A DNA stretch of 64,000 nt from Pseudochelatococcus sp047501465 (GTDB lineage Bacteria > Pseudomonadota > Alphaproteobacteria > Rhizobiales > Beijerinckiaceae). Under the pieces are notes generated by a model. It searched no databases, had not been told where the DNA came from, and saw nothing but the letters and a program-made list of their open reading frames with translations. Where the stretch lies: the NCBI RefSeq assembly GCF_047501465.1, contig NZ_JAZDRL010000001.1, positions 1,488,001 to 1,552,000 on the forward strand, written 5' to 3'. The position numbers and the translations under genes were made by a program. Each line of letters starts with the position of its first letter. Position 1 is the first letter of the stretch. Of this stretch, positions 17,352-26,873 are shown in pieces.

Positions 17352-18926
17352 TCACTCCCACTCGATGGTGCCGGGTGGCTTGGACGTGATGTCGTATGTT
17401 ACCCGGTTGATGCCCTTGACTTCATTGATAATGCGCGTGGCCACGCGACCCAGAAAGCCCATGTCGAAGGGATAAAAATCAGCCGTCATGCCATCAACTG
17501 ATGTGACTGCACGCAGGGCGCAAACGTGTTCGTAAGTGCGCCCGTCACCCATAACACCCACGGTGCGAACTGGCAGCAGAACAGCGAAAGCCTGCCAAAT
17601 ATCGTCGTATAGACCAGCGCGGCGGATCTCGTCCAAATAAACCGCATCAGCATGACGCAAGATTTCAAGTTTCTCCGACGTGATTTCACCTGGGCACCGG
17701 ATTGCAAGGCCAGGACCAGGAAACGGATGGCGGCCGACGAATGCTTCAGGCAGGCCAAGCTCACGCCCCAGATCGCGTACTTCATCCTTGAATAATTCGC
17801 GCAGCGGCTCCACCAGCTTCATCTTCATGCGATCAGGCAGACCGCCGACATTGTGGTGGCTCTTGATCGTGACGGATGGCCCGCCTGTGAAGCTGACGCT
17901 TTCAATGACATCCGGGTACAGCGTGCCCTGTGCCAGAAAATCAACCGGCTTGCCATCACGCGCGGCAATCTTCTTGGCTTCTTCATCAAACACGTCGATG
18001 AATAACTTACCGATCGTCTTGCGCTTGATTTCCGGGTCGCTAACGCCATGCAGCGCATCAAGAAACAGCTTTTCTGCTTCTACATGCACGAGCGGGATGT
18101 TGTAGCTGTCGCGGAACATCTGCACCACTTGCTCAGCTTCACCCATACGCAGCAGGCCGTGATCAACGAAAACGCATGTGAGCTGATCGCCAATTGCTTC
18201 ATGGATCAGCACGGCAGCCACGGCAGAATCCACGCCGCCGGAAAGACCGCAGATAACCCTGCCGGTGCCAACCTGCTCACGAATGCGCGCTGTTGCTTCC
18301 TCACGGAAGGTTGCCATCGTCCAGTCGCCCGTGCAGCCTGCGATGTTGCGTACAAAGTTGCGGATGAGGCCTGCACCGTGAGGGGTATGCACCACTTCCG
18401 GGTGGAACTGCACGCCATAGAAGCGACGCTCTTCATTGGCGATAACGGCGAATGGCGCGTTCTGAGATATTGCTACTACCGCAAAACCTTCCGGCAGACG
18501 CGTGACGCGGTCGCCGTGGCTCATCCATACAGGATAGGCTTCGTTCATTTGCCAGACGCTATCGAACAGCGCGCTATCAGCCTTGACGTTGACTTCGGCG
18601 CGGCCAAACTCGCGGTGATGACCGCTTTCAACCTGCCCGCCAAGTTGCGCCACCATCGTCTGCTGGCCATAGCAGATGCCAAGGATAGGCACGCCAGAAT
18701 CAAAGATTTCCTGTGGCGCGCGGGGGCTGGCGTCCTCTGTCACCGAAGAGGGGCTACCTGAGAGGATAATACCCTTAGGCTTCATCGTGCGGAAAGCTTC
18801 GGCTGCACGCGTAAACGGCACCACTTCCGAATACACGCGCTCCTCGCGCACGCGTCTTGCGATCAGCTGAGTTACCTGGCTGCCGAAATCGACGATGAGG
18901 ATTTTGTCGTGTGTTGCGTCGGTCAT
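17352..18926 (-). CDS. guaA: GMP synthase (glutamine-hydrolysing)
   Basis: Converts XMP, glutamine and ATP to GMP. The protein is 524 residues from MTDATHDKI. The class-I glutamine amidotransferase domain comes first, with Cys85 in GICYGQQ and the His/Glu pair in FHPEVVHT. The PP-loop ATPase follows with SGGVDSAV, then the dimerisation domain ending KPPGTIEWE, the invariant C-terminus. Length and order are standard. It is followed within 50 bases upstream by the end of an SDR gene on the same strand, so guaA may be co-transcribed with the purF side. Confidence 0.97.
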   Translation of the reverse strand: MTDATHDKILIVDFGSQVTQLIARRVREERVYSEVVPFTRAAEAFRTMKPKGIILSGSPSSVTEDASPRAPQEIFDSGVPILGICYGQQTMVAQLGGQVESGHHREFGRAEVNVKADSALFDSVWQMNEAYPVWMSHGDRVTRLPEGFAVVAISQNAPFAVIANEERRFYGVQFHPEVVHTPHGAGLIRNFVRNIAGCTGDWTMATFREEATARIREQVGTGRVICGLSGGVDSAVAAVLIHEAIGDQLTCVFVDHGLLRMGEAEQVVQMFRDSYNIPLVHVEAEKLFLDALHGVSDPEIKRKTIGKLFIDVFDEEAKKIAARDGKPVDFLAQGTLYPDVIESVSFTGGPSVTIKSHHNVGGLPDRMKMKLVEPLRELFKDEVRDLGRELGLPEAFVGRHPFPGPGLAIRCPGEITSEKLEILRHADAVYLDEIRRAGLYDDIWQAFAVLLPVRTVGVMGDGRTYEHVCALRAVTSVDGMTADFYPFDMGFLGRVATRIINEVKGINRVTYDITSKPPGTIEWE

Positions 18927-18975
18927 AGGCTCAATCTTGTGCGGGTTGAACAAGCAATATTGCGGACAATGCTTA

Positions 18976-19770
18976 TTATTCAGCAGGCAGTGACGTTGGT
19001 GTTGATGATGGAGCCGATGGCCACAACACCTTATCCTGTGGGAAATCGTAGATCACACCAGTCTGCGTCCATGATGGGGACAGCATGCGCACTAATTGCG
19101 GTGCAAGCTCTTCTGGCGTGCGAAGTATCGATGGATCCTCACCCGGCATGGCAGTCGCGCGCATGCGGGTGCGCAACGGGCCGGGGTTCACCAATGATAC
19201 ACGAATAGGGGTGGTTTGCGTTTCGGAGGCATATGTCAGTGCCAGTGCTTCAAGCGCTGCCTTTGATACGGCATAAGAGCCCCAAAACGCCCGGTATTTA
19301 TGCGCAGCGCCCGATGTGATGAATACCGCGCGGCCTGCATCGGATGCACGTAACAGCGGATCAAGCGAGCGGATCAGACGCCAGTTGGCGGTTAGGTTGA
19401 CGGCCATCACTTCGTCCCAACGCTTGGGCTCATGATGGGCGAGGGGGGTCATGGTGCCGAGAATGCCTGCATTCGCCAGCACACCATCGAGCTTGCCCCA
19501 GCGTTCGAAAATGCCAGCGCCAAGACGGTCGAGAGCATCAAAATCTTTAATATCAGCCGGGACCAGTGTCGCTGATCCGCCTTCAGCCTTGATTGCGTCG
19601 TCGAGCTCTTCCAGCGCGCCAACTGTACGCGCCAACGCTACGACGTGCGCGCCAGCCTTGGCCAGCGCGAGTGCTGCCGCCCGCCCAATCCCGCGCGAGG
19701 CGCCGGTAACCAGCACCACGCGGCCAGTAAGCGATGTGTCAGAGGCGAAATCGGCAGTTAAACCTGTCAT
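18976..19770 (-). CDS. SDR-family oxidoreductase
   Basis: Short-chain dehydrogenase/reductase of 264 residues. The Rossmann motif TGASRGIG is near residue 20, NAG follows in the middle, and the catalytic SxxxYxxxK appears as ITSGAAHKYRAFWGSYAVSKAAL. The cofactor is probably NADP(H) or NAD(H), and the substrate is unknown. It is the gene immediately downstream of purF (20-base gap), an arrangement I recall from other Hyphomicrobiales, but no purine role is established. No strong ribosome site was seen. Confidence 0.88.
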   Translation of the reverse strand: MTGLTADFASDTSLTGRVVLVTGASRGIGRAAALALAKAGAHVVALARTVGALEELDDAIKAEGGSATLVPADIKDFDALDRLGAGIFERWGKLDGVLANAGILGTMTPLAHHEPKRWDEVMAVNLTANWRLIRSLDPLLRASDAGRAVFITSGAAHKYRAFWGSYAVSKAALEALALTYASETQTTPIRVSLVNPGPLRTRMRATAMPGEDPSILRTPEELAPQLVRMLSPSWTQTGVIYDFPQDKVLWPSAPSSTPTSLPAE

Positions 19771-19790
19771 ACTATCAACCAGTGTCGAAA

Positions 19791-21272
19791 CTAACCTGCT
19801 TCGGCGAGCAACGCGGCCTGACGCGGTGCATCGCCCTTATTGTCAGTAAGGGGCGTTGGATAATCGCCGGTGAAGCAATGGTCGGCGAATTGCGGCATCA
19901 ACGGATCACGCCCTTGATAACCACACGCACGGTATATGCCATCAACTGACAGAAAAGCCAGCGAATCTGCACCAATGATTGCACGCATTTCCTCGATAGT
20001 GTGGTTCGCGGCCAGTAGCTTCTCGCGTTCAGGCGTATCGATGCCGTAATAATCAGGATGTGTAATTGGCGGGCTGGCAATGCGAAAATGCACTTCACGG
20101 GCCCCTGCATCGCGCATCATCTGCACGATTTTCATAGAAGTTGTGCCGCGTACGATAGAATCATCAACCAGCACAATGCTCTTGCCCGCGACGGCGCCGC
20201 GGTTGGCAGAGTGCTTCATACGCACGCCAAGTTCGCGCACCGATTGCGTGGGCTGGATGAACGTGCGTCCCACATAATGATTGCGGATAATGCCTAGCTC
20301 ATACGGGATATCGCATGCGCGCGCATAACCGATGGCCGCAGGCACCCCCGAATCGGGAACAGGCACGACCACATCAGCCTCAGCAGGGGCTTCGAGCGCA
20401 AGTTGTGCGCCCATTTTCTTGCGGACTTCATAGACGCTGCGCCCATGCACGATAGAATCGGGGCGGGCAAAATAGATGTATTCGAAAATGCAGGGGCGCA
20501 TTGGCTGTGACCCAAACGGCTTAATTGATTCGATGCCGTTTTCATCAATGATCAGCACTTCGCCATTCTCGATATCACGCACGAACTGCGCGCCGATGAT
20601 ATCGAGAGCGCAAGTCTCCGATGCCAGGATGTAATGGCCATCAAGCTTGCCCAGCACGAGCGGGCGAATGCCCAGCGGGTCACGCGCGCCAACGAGCTTT
20701 TTATTTGTGAGGCCAACGAATGAGTATGCACCCTCAAGCTGCAACAGCGCATCGATAAAGCGATCTGCAAAACGCTTTTTCCGGCTGCGTGCAACGAGAT
20801 GCAGGATAACCTCAGTATCGCTGGTTGACTGATAGATTGCCCCTTCACGCACCAGTTCGCGGCGCAGGGTAAGGCCATTGGTGAGGTTGCCGTTATGCGC
20901 AACAGCAAATCCGCCGCCTGTCAGTTCTGCAAACAGCGGTTGGACGTTGCGCAGCATCGTCTCGCCCGTGGTGGCGTAGCGCACATGGCCGATAGCCGAG
21001 TGACCAGTTAACTGGCGGATAACAGTGGGATCAGAAAAAGTATCGCCGACAAGGCCCAGCTGACGCTCAGAATGAAAGCGATGGCCATCAAAGGAAACGA
21101 TGCCGGTGGCTTCCTGCCCACGATGCTGCAGGGCATGCAGGCCAAGCGCCGTAATAGTAGCGGCTTCAGGGTGACCGTAAATGCCGAATACGCCGCATTC
21201 TTCATGCAGGGTGTCGTCGTTCAGATCGAAGTCCATATCCGAATGCAGACCTGCAGCTAGACCGTGATTCAT
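19791..21272 (-). CDS. purF: Amidophosphoribosyltransferase
   Basis: First committed step of purine synthesis: PRPP and glutamine to phosphoribosylamine. The protein is 493 residues. The N-terminal nucleophile Cys lies about 26 residues in (LHEECGVFGIYG), so a short propeptide must be removed. The glutaminase domain is followed by the PRTase domain with the PRPP loop SIVLVDDSIVRGTTS. The start has GGAGG seven bases upstream. It lies downstream of cvpA, as in many bacteria, with a strong hairpin between them. Confidence 0.97.
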   Translation of the reverse strand: MNHGLAAGLHSDMDFDLNDDTLHEECGVFGIYGHPEAATITALGLHALQHRGQEATGIVSFDGHRFHSERQLGLVGDTFSDPTVIRQLTGHSAIGHVRYATTGETMLRNVQPLFAELTGGGFAVAHNGNLTNGLTLRRELVREGAIYQSTSDTEVILHLVARSRKKRFADRFIDALLQLEGAYSFVGLTNKKLVGARDPLGIRPLVLGKLDGHYILASETCALDIIGAQFVRDIENGEVLIIDENGIESIKPFGSQPMRPCIFEYIYFARPDSIVHGRSVYEVRKKMGAQLALEAPAEADVVVPVPDSGVPAAIGYARACDIPYELGIIRNHYVGRTFIQPTQSVRELGVRMKHSANRGAVAGKSIVLVDDSIVRGTTSMKIVQMMRDAGAREVHFRIASPPITHPDYYGIDTPEREKLLAANHTIEEMRAIIGADSLAFLSVDGIYRACGYQGRDPLMPQFADHCFTGDYPTPLTDNKGDAPRQAALLAEAG

Positions 21273-21317
21273 CTAACGTCCTCCGGCAGAACACCCTTAT
21301 CGGCGCATGATTATTGC

Positions 21318-21345
21318 ATGGGAAGACATGTGAGTGTCTTCCCAT
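21318..21345. terminator. Strong hairpin between cvpA and purF
   Basis: Eleven-base perfect arms ATGGGAAGACA and TGTCTTCCCAT with a six-base loop. There is no T-tract on the minus strand, so it could be a processing or attenuation site rather than a simple terminator. It lies between the cvpA stop and purF start in the direction of transcription. Confidence 0.55.
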
Positions 21346-21491
21346 CCGTAGCGCTCATGTGCGCTATGGAGACTACAATTACCAGTCCCATCAACGCACA
21401 ACAGACCCGCTTCATGCGACTGTCTTACAGCAAGACTGCGGCAAAAACGCGAAACAATTCTGTGACGCAAGCAATGCGCTTATGAAGATGT

Positions 21492-22115
21492 TCAGCGTTC
21501 GTCGATTGAACCGCCACCAATCAGCTGCTGAATCGGATCGCCGGAATTGCTGGAACGCTGTCCCGGATCAGTATCGGCAGGAGCTGCATCATCGCCAGGC
21601 TTTTGCGGCGCAATTTTCTGCAAGACAGCATTACCGAAATCAGCAGGAAGAAGCGCTAGCAGCTGGTTGCCTGTGCTTTGCAGCAGTGGGCGTGACTTGG
21701 CGTTCTGCGCCCATTCAGGCTGTGCTTCCGGCTTCACAAGCCAGTTGAAGAACAGCAACGCAATCGCGCAAATCAGAATACCGCGTGCTGCGCCGAACAC
21801 GAAACCCAATGAGCGATCAACAGCGCCAATGCGCGAATCGAGAATGAGATCGGAAATCTGCACCGTTACGAACGATACAAGCACCAGCGTAATGATGAAC
21901 ACAGCTGCAATAGATGCAACTTGTGCCACCATCGGGTTTGAGATGTAGGGCTCTAGATGCGGCAGCACAAAAGGGTGCAGGTATAGTGCAGCTGCAGCGG
22001 CGGCAACCCACGCAGCAATCGCCAACACCTCACGCGTGAAACCACGAACAGAGGCAAGCAGCGAAGAGATCAGCACGATGCCGATAACAATCAGATCTAG
22101 CAGAGCAATGGGCAT
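21492..22115 (-). CDS. cvpA: CvpA family membrane protein
   Basis: Protein of 207 residues from MPIALLDLIVIGIVLIS. I chose this start over one at 22256 because AAGGTG lies upstream and the longer form would overlap radA. Four hydrophobic segments carry the CvpA signature (LISSLLASVRGFTREVLAIAAWV), then a Pro/Ser/Asp-rich tail. The family name comes from colicin V production in E. coli; its role here is unknown. Gene order radA-cvpA-purF is usual in Hyphomicrobiales. Confidence 0.88.
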   Translation of the reverse strand: MPIALLDLIVIGIVLISSLLASVRGFTREVLAIAAWVAAAAAALYLHPFVLPHLEPYISNPMVAQVASIAAVFIITLVLVSFVTVQISDLILDSRIGAVDRSLGFVFGAARGILICAIALLFFNWLVKPEAQPEWAQNAKSRPLLQSTGNQLLALLPADFGNAVLQKIAPQKPGDDAAPADTDPGQRSSNSGDPIQQLIGGGSIDER

Positions 22116-22252
22116 GAACCGGCACCTTGAAACAAGCTGGACGAATAAGCGGCTGCAACTTGCATTTAATTTGCAGAGCAAATCAATCGCAAACAGCTTT
22201 AATGGAAAGTAGACTTTGCTGGCGCTGTGTATAGCGATGAAATTGCGCCGCG

Positions 22253-23677
22253 TCACCTATCTGTAACAAGACTGCGCCTTTCACGAGCAACTTGTGGACG
22301 CCTTGCCGCAATAGTTGCGACGAGATCAGCAATATGACCCACGCTTTCCAACGCTAAAGGCGATGCATCCGGTGAGTCTTTCAAGGTTGCAGGCACAATC
22401 GCGCGGTTAAAGCCAAGCTTGCCAGCTTCTTTTAAACGCGCAGGTGCCTGTGCCACCGGCCGGATGGCGCCTGAGAGGCCAATCTCGCCAAAATACACTG
22501 TTTCCGGGGATAAAGGAGCGCCTGCTAATGATGAAATCAGCGCAGCCGCAGCTGCAAGATCAGCCGCGGGCTCGTTGATGCGCAGGCCGCCTGCAACATT
22601 GAGATACACGTCATGTTGGCCAAGTTTTAACCCGCCGCGCGCTTCCAGCACTGCAAGGATCATTGACAGGCGGCTCGGATCCCATCCAACAACCGCGCGA
22701 CGCGGAGTACCAAGAGAAGAGGGCGCAACCAACGCCTGAATTTCCACCAGCAGCGGACGCGTGCCTTCCATTCCTGCGAAAACGGCTGTGCCGGGTGCGG
22801 AGAGATCACGCCCTGCCAGAAAGAGGGCAGAAGGGTTGGCGACTTCGGCAAGACCGTGGCCGGTCATCTCGAATACGCCGATTTCATCTGTCGGGCCAAA
22901 GCGGTTCTTCACAGCGCGCAAAATGCGGAAATGATGGCCGCTGTCGCCTTCAAACGACACTACTGCATCAACCATGTGCTCTACCACGCGCGGGCCAGCA
23001 ATCTGGCCGTCCTTTGTGACGTGGCCGACAAGAATAACTGTTGTGCCGGTGGTTTTGGCAAAACGGATCAGCGATTGCGCGCTTCCACGCACCTGGGTCA
23101 CTGTGCCGGGCGCTGCTTCAACGGCGCTGCTCCACATGGTCTGAATCGAATCGATTACCGCAAGGCGTGGTGGCGCACCTTCGCTGAGGGTGGCAATGAT
23201 ATCCTCGACATTGGTTTCTGCAGCCAGCTCCACAGGAGCCTCAGTAAGACCGAGGCGCTCTGCCCGCAGACGCACCTGCGCTACAGCTTCTTCCCCCGAA
23301 ATATAGGCCACGCGGTTACCCAGACGTGCCAATGCGGCGCATGCCTGTGTGAGCAGTGTCGATTTACCAATGCCTGGATCGCCACCGATCAGAATGACTG
23401 ATCCCGGCACAAAGCCGCCACCAGTCACGCGGTCCAGCTCAGCAATGCCGGATGCCACGCGCGGTGCTTCCAGGCTTTCGCCTTTCAACCCCTCCAGCGC
23501 AAAAACGCGGCCAGCACTGCGCGCACCACGAAGGGCCGCACCTTTTGCCCCCGCAATTGGGGCTGCGATGGATTCTTGCGCTAGCGTATTCCAGCCATCG
23601 CAAGCTTCGCATTTACCCTGCCAGCGCGTATAAGCCGCGCCGCAGCTCTGACAGATGAAAGAAGGAGACTTTGCCAC
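22253..23677 (-). CDS. radA: DNA repair protein RadA
   Basis: Branch-migration helicase of recombination repair, 474 residues from a GTG start. It has an N-terminal C4 zinc finger (CQSC, CEAC), a RecA-like ATPase with Walker A GGDPGIGKST, the RadA-specific KNRFGP motif, and a C-terminal Lon-protease-like domain (DVYLNVAGGLRINEPAADLA). All parts are present at normal length. In many relatives an alanine racemase gene lies between dnaB and radA; here the two are 15 bases apart. Confidence 0.95.
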   Translation of the reverse strand: MAKSPSFICQSCGAAYTRWQGKCEACDGWNTLAQESIAAPIAGAKGAALRGARSAGRVFALEGLKGESLEAPRVASGIAELDRVTGGGFVPGSVILIGGDPGIGKSTLLTQACAALARLGNRVAYISGEEAVAQVRLRAERLGLTEAPVELAAETNVEDIIATLSEGAPPRLAVIDSIQTMWSSAVEAAPGTVTQVRGSAQSLIRFAKTTGTTVILVGHVTKDGQIAGPRVVEHMVDAVVSFEGDSGHHFRILRAVKNRFGPTDEIGVFEMTGHGLAEVANPSALFLAGRDLSAPGTAVFAGMEGTRPLLVEIQALVAPSSLGTPRRAVVGWDPSRLSMILAVLEARGGLKLGQHDVYLNVAGGLRINEPAADLAAAAALISSLAGAPLSPETVYFGEIGLSGAIRPVAQAPARLKEAGKLGFNRAIVPATLKDSPDASPLALESVGHIADLVATIAARRPQVARERRSLVTDR

Positions 23678-23692
23678 AATACCAGCCGATCA

Positions 23693-25183
23693 TTACATGT
23701 GGTCGGGCATGTGATCGTCGCTGGCAAGATTGCCGAAGCGTGTCACATCCGCCTGGAAGGAGAGGCGAACCGTGCCTGTAGGGCCGTGACGCTGCTTGCC
23801 GATGATAAGCTCTGCCGTGCCATGGGCCTGATCCATCTCTGCCTGCCATTTGAAATATTCCTCGGTGCCCATTTTAGGCTCCTTGCTTTTGAGGTAATAC
23901 TCCTCACGGTACACAAACAGCACCACGTCGGCGTCCTGCTCGATGGAGCCCGATTCACGTAGATCCGACAATTGCGGGCGCTTATCATCGCGGTTTTCAA
24001 CCTGACGCGACAACTGGGATAGTGCCACGATAGGCACCGCAAGCTCTTTGGCCAGCGCCTTGAGACCCGTGGTGATTTCTGTCAACTCCTGCACGCGGTT
24101 TTCACCGCGTTTGGATGAGCCCGAAAGCAGCTGCAAGTAGTCAACCACCAGAATATCCAGCCCACGTTGACGCTTAAGGCGGCGTGCGCGAGCGGCAAGC
24201 TGGGCAATGGAAAGGCCACCTGATTGATCGATATAGAATGGCAGCATCTGCATTTCGCGTGCAACATCCGACACTCTGTAAAACTCGTCCTCAGCGATAT
24301 CACCGCGGCGGATTTTATAAGAGGGCACACCGGATTGTTCGGCAATGATACGCGTTGCGAGCTGCTCGGCAGACATTTCGAGCGAGAAGAAGCCCACAAT
24401 GCCGCCGTTGACCGTCTTCATCGAGCCGTCCGGCTGCTTCTCGCCGCGCCAGTTGCGTGCGATATTGAAGGCGATGTTGGTGGCAAGCGAGGTCTTACCC
24501 ATAGCAGGACGACCGGCCAGAATGATCAGATCTGATGATTGCAAGCCGCCCATTGTGCGGTCTACATCCGTAAGCCCCGTCGAGACGCCTGACAGATTAC
24601 CATCGCGCTTATAAGCGGCAGCAGCGACATTGATGGCGGTTGTCAGCGCATCCGAAAACCGCATGAAACCGCCATCGTAGCGGCCGGTTTCGGCGAGTTT
24701 ATAGAGGCGCTGTTCGGCCTCTTCGATCTGGGTGCGGGGCGGATTGTCAACCGGTGCATCGTAGGCGACGTTGACGATATCTTCACCGATGGAAATCAAC
24801 TCACGGCGCACGGCCAGATCGTGGATCGTGCGGCCGTAATCTTCGGCATTAATAACCGTTGTGGCTTCTGAAGCAAGGCGCGCAAGGTATTGGGGGATTG
24901 TGATGCCGCCCAGGTCATGCTCGCCTAAAAAGGTTTTGAGCGTGATAGGCGTTGCAACCTTACCCGCCTTGATGAGCGATGAGGCGACCTCATAGATGCG
25001 GCGGTGGATTTCTTCCTGGAAGTGCGCGGCCTCAAGAAAATCCGATACGCGAAAATACGCATCGTTGTTCACCAGCATAGCGCCGAGCAGTGCCTGCTCA
25101 GCATCGATATTATGCGGCACAAGCCGGTATTGAGGCTCTGGCGTGGCATCAAGCCGTGTCACCAACGAATTAACGATGCTCAT
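23693..25183 (-). CDS. dnaB: Replicative DNA helicase DnaB
   Basis: Hexameric fork helicase of 496 residues. It has an N-terminal primase-interacting domain (PHNIDAEQALLGAMLV), then the RecA-like domain with Walker A GRPAMGKTS and ILVVDYLQLLSG. RESGSIEQDADVV and the conserved arginine finger region HRKQRHG-like GKQRHGPTGTV follow near the C-terminus. A good ribosome site (GGGAGTGAA) precedes the ATG. No intein or frameshift is visible. Confidence 0.97.
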   Translation of the reverse strand: MSIVNSLVTRLDATPEPQYRLVPHNIDAEQALLGAMLVNNDAYFRVSDFLEAAHFQEEIHRRIYEVASSLIKAGKVATPITLKTFLGEHDLGGITIPQYLARLASEATTVINAEDYGRTIHDLAVRRELISIGEDIVNVAYDAPVDNPPRTQIEEAEQRLYKLAETGRYDGGFMRFSDALTTAINVAAAAYKRDGNLSGVSTGLTDVDRTMGGLQSSDLIILAGRPAMGKTSLATNIAFNIARNWRGEKQPDGSMKTVNGGIVGFFSLEMSAEQLATRIIAEQSGVPSYKIRRGDIAEDEFYRVSDVAREMQMLPFYIDQSGGLSIAQLAARARRLKRQRGLDILVVDYLQLLSGSSKRGENRVQELTEITTGLKALAKELAVPIVALSQLSRQVENRDDKRPQLSDLRESGSIEQDADVVLFVYREEYYLKSKEPKMGTEEYFKWQAEMDQAHGTAELIIGKQRHGPTGTVRLSFQADVTRFGNLASDDHMPDHM

Positions 25184-25324
25184 TTCACTCCCGGCGGCAA
25201 GCGCGGATTCTCTTTAATCGACGTGTTGTTTTCTACGGTAAAGAAAATCTTAAATCCTGGGTAGCCGATTCTCCGCAGAGCTCGTCATATTTCCCCGCTT
25301 TGCACGCTGGTCTCGCGAAAAATA

Positions 25325-26677
25325 TCACTCTCCAGCTTGCTGCAGACTCTGATTCACGCCACGGTTAGAAGAGAGTGCATCTTTTTCACGAAAACTAAGT
25401 GCGGCCTCATTGCGCCCGATATAATCACGCGTAAGGGGAACGGCATCCTGCCGTTTGGCGAGCTGGATCTGAAAAACCATCATGCCATCATGCCTGAATG
25501 ACATTTCAGAGGCGGCGAGATAAAAATCGAACATGCGAAAGAATCGCTCGTCAAACATTTCCAGCACTTCAGCACGGCGGGCATGGAAGCGTGCGCGCCA
25601 TGTTTTTAGTGTTTCGGCGTAATGAAGCCGTAGAATCTCGATATCCGTGACGATGAGGCCCGACCGTTCAATTGCCTTCAGAACTTCGGACAGTGCCGGA
25701 ATGTAACCGCCGGGGAAAATATATTTTGTGATCCATGGATTGGTGCTGCCTGGAGGGCACATGCGGCCAATCGAATGAAGCAGCATCACGCCATCATCCG
25801 CCAGTACTTTAGCCGATTGATCAAAAAAGTTCTGAAACCACGGCGCGCCGACATGTTCAAACATGCCGACTGAAACAATTCGGTCGAATGTATCCGAGAG
25901 AGTTCGATAATCTGTGAGGTTAAAATTCACCTGGTTTGATAGTCCAAGCGCAGCGGCACGTTCCTGTGAAACAGTAAGCTGTTCTTTCGAGAGGGTGATA
26001 CCGGTTACCTTTGCCCCGCATAATTGTGCAAGATAGAGCGCCATCCCACCCCATCCGCTGCCGATATCAAGTACTTTCTGCCCGGGCTTCACCTGGAGCT
26101 TGGCTGCAATATGGCGTTTTTTGGCCAGTTGTGCCGCATCCAGCCCATCAGAGGCTGGTGTATTGACCAATGCCTCCCCGTCTTTGCTTGCAAGTATAAA
26201 AGAGGGGTCATCACCGGGCTCAGCCTGAATGTTTTCAAAATACGCACATGAATATTGGCGGTCTGGATCAAGGAACAATGCATAAAGGCGCCCGTCCAGA
26301 TCATAATGATGGGCAACATTTCGACGCGATCGGCTAGCAAAGTTAAATTGTGCAAAGAAACGGAAAGCATCACGCCATAATCGGGTAAGTTTGATCGGCA
26401 AGAGGCCATTGCCGTAATTATAATTACGCATAGCCAATGCCAGCAGATCGCCGATATCGCCTTTGAGCATTTCGATATCAGCGTCCATGTACAACTCACC
26501 CAAGGCTAAATCCGGATTTAGCAAAAGGCGCCTCACGGCACGGTTATTGCGAAAATGCATGGCTATCGAAGGGCCTGAGCCATCGCCAACAGTAAAGGGT
26601 GGATGCGTTGCTACTGATGCCGTTAACGATCCGGAACGGATAAGGCGCTTAAGAGCGAACCGAAGCAATTTTTCCAT
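25325..26677 (-). CDS. cfa: Cyclopropane-fatty-acyl-phospholipid synthase
   Basis: Adds a methylene group from S-adenosylmethionine across double bonds of membrane phospholipid acyl chains. The protein is 450 residues from MEKLLRFALKRL; a start four codons earlier is possible, but GGGG precedes this one. The N-terminal lipid-binding region contains LALGELYMDADIEM. The methyltransferase fold follows with VLDIGSGWGGMALYLA, FDRIVSVGMFEHVG and the C-terminal FHARRAEVLEMFDERFFRMFDFYL. It is inserted between dnaB and the rplI operon, where I do not expect it from related genomes. Confidence 0.93.
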   Translation of the reverse strand: MEKLLRFALKRLIRSGSLTASVATHPPFTVGDGSGPSIAMHFRNNRAVRRLLLNPDLALGELYMDADIEMLKGDIGDLLALAMRNYNYGNGLLPIKLTRLWRDAFRFFAQFNFASRSRRNVAHHYDLDGRLYALFLDPDRQYSCAYFENIQAEPGDDPSFILASKDGEALVNTPASDGLDAAQLAKKRHIAAKLQVKPGQKVLDIGSGWGGMALYLAQLCGAKVTGITLSKEQLTVSQERAAALGLSNQVNFNLTDYRTLSDTFDRIVSVGMFEHVGAPWFQNFFDQSAKVLADDGVMLLHSIGRMCPPGSTNPWITKYIFPGGYIPALSEVLKAIERSGLIVTDIEILRLHYAETLKTWRARFHARRAEVLEMFDERFFRMFDFYLAASEMSFRHDGMMVFQIQLAKRQDAVPLTRDYIGRNEAALSFREKDALSSNRGVNQSLQQAGE

Positions 26678-26774
26678 GCTCGACCCCATCTGTATAATGT
26701 TTACACATCATCTTTTCCGTATGAATACGGATATTATTTTCTCTCTAAGCGTAATCTCATAAAAATAAAAAACA

Positions 26775-26800
26775 ACGGGGGGCGCTTCCACGCCCCCCGT
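26775..26800 (-). terminator. Rho-independent terminator of the rpsF-rplI operon
   Basis: Ten-base arms ACGGGGGGCG and CGCCCCCCGT with a six-base loop. On the minus strand a T-rich tail follows (TTGTTTTTTATTTTT). It lies 73 bases after the rplI stop. Confidence 0.9.
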
Positions 26801-26873
26801 CTTGCAATAATTGATTGCTGTTTTATCAGATGCTTATGACACAACTGTCGCTGTGCTATTGCAATCTGTCAGC

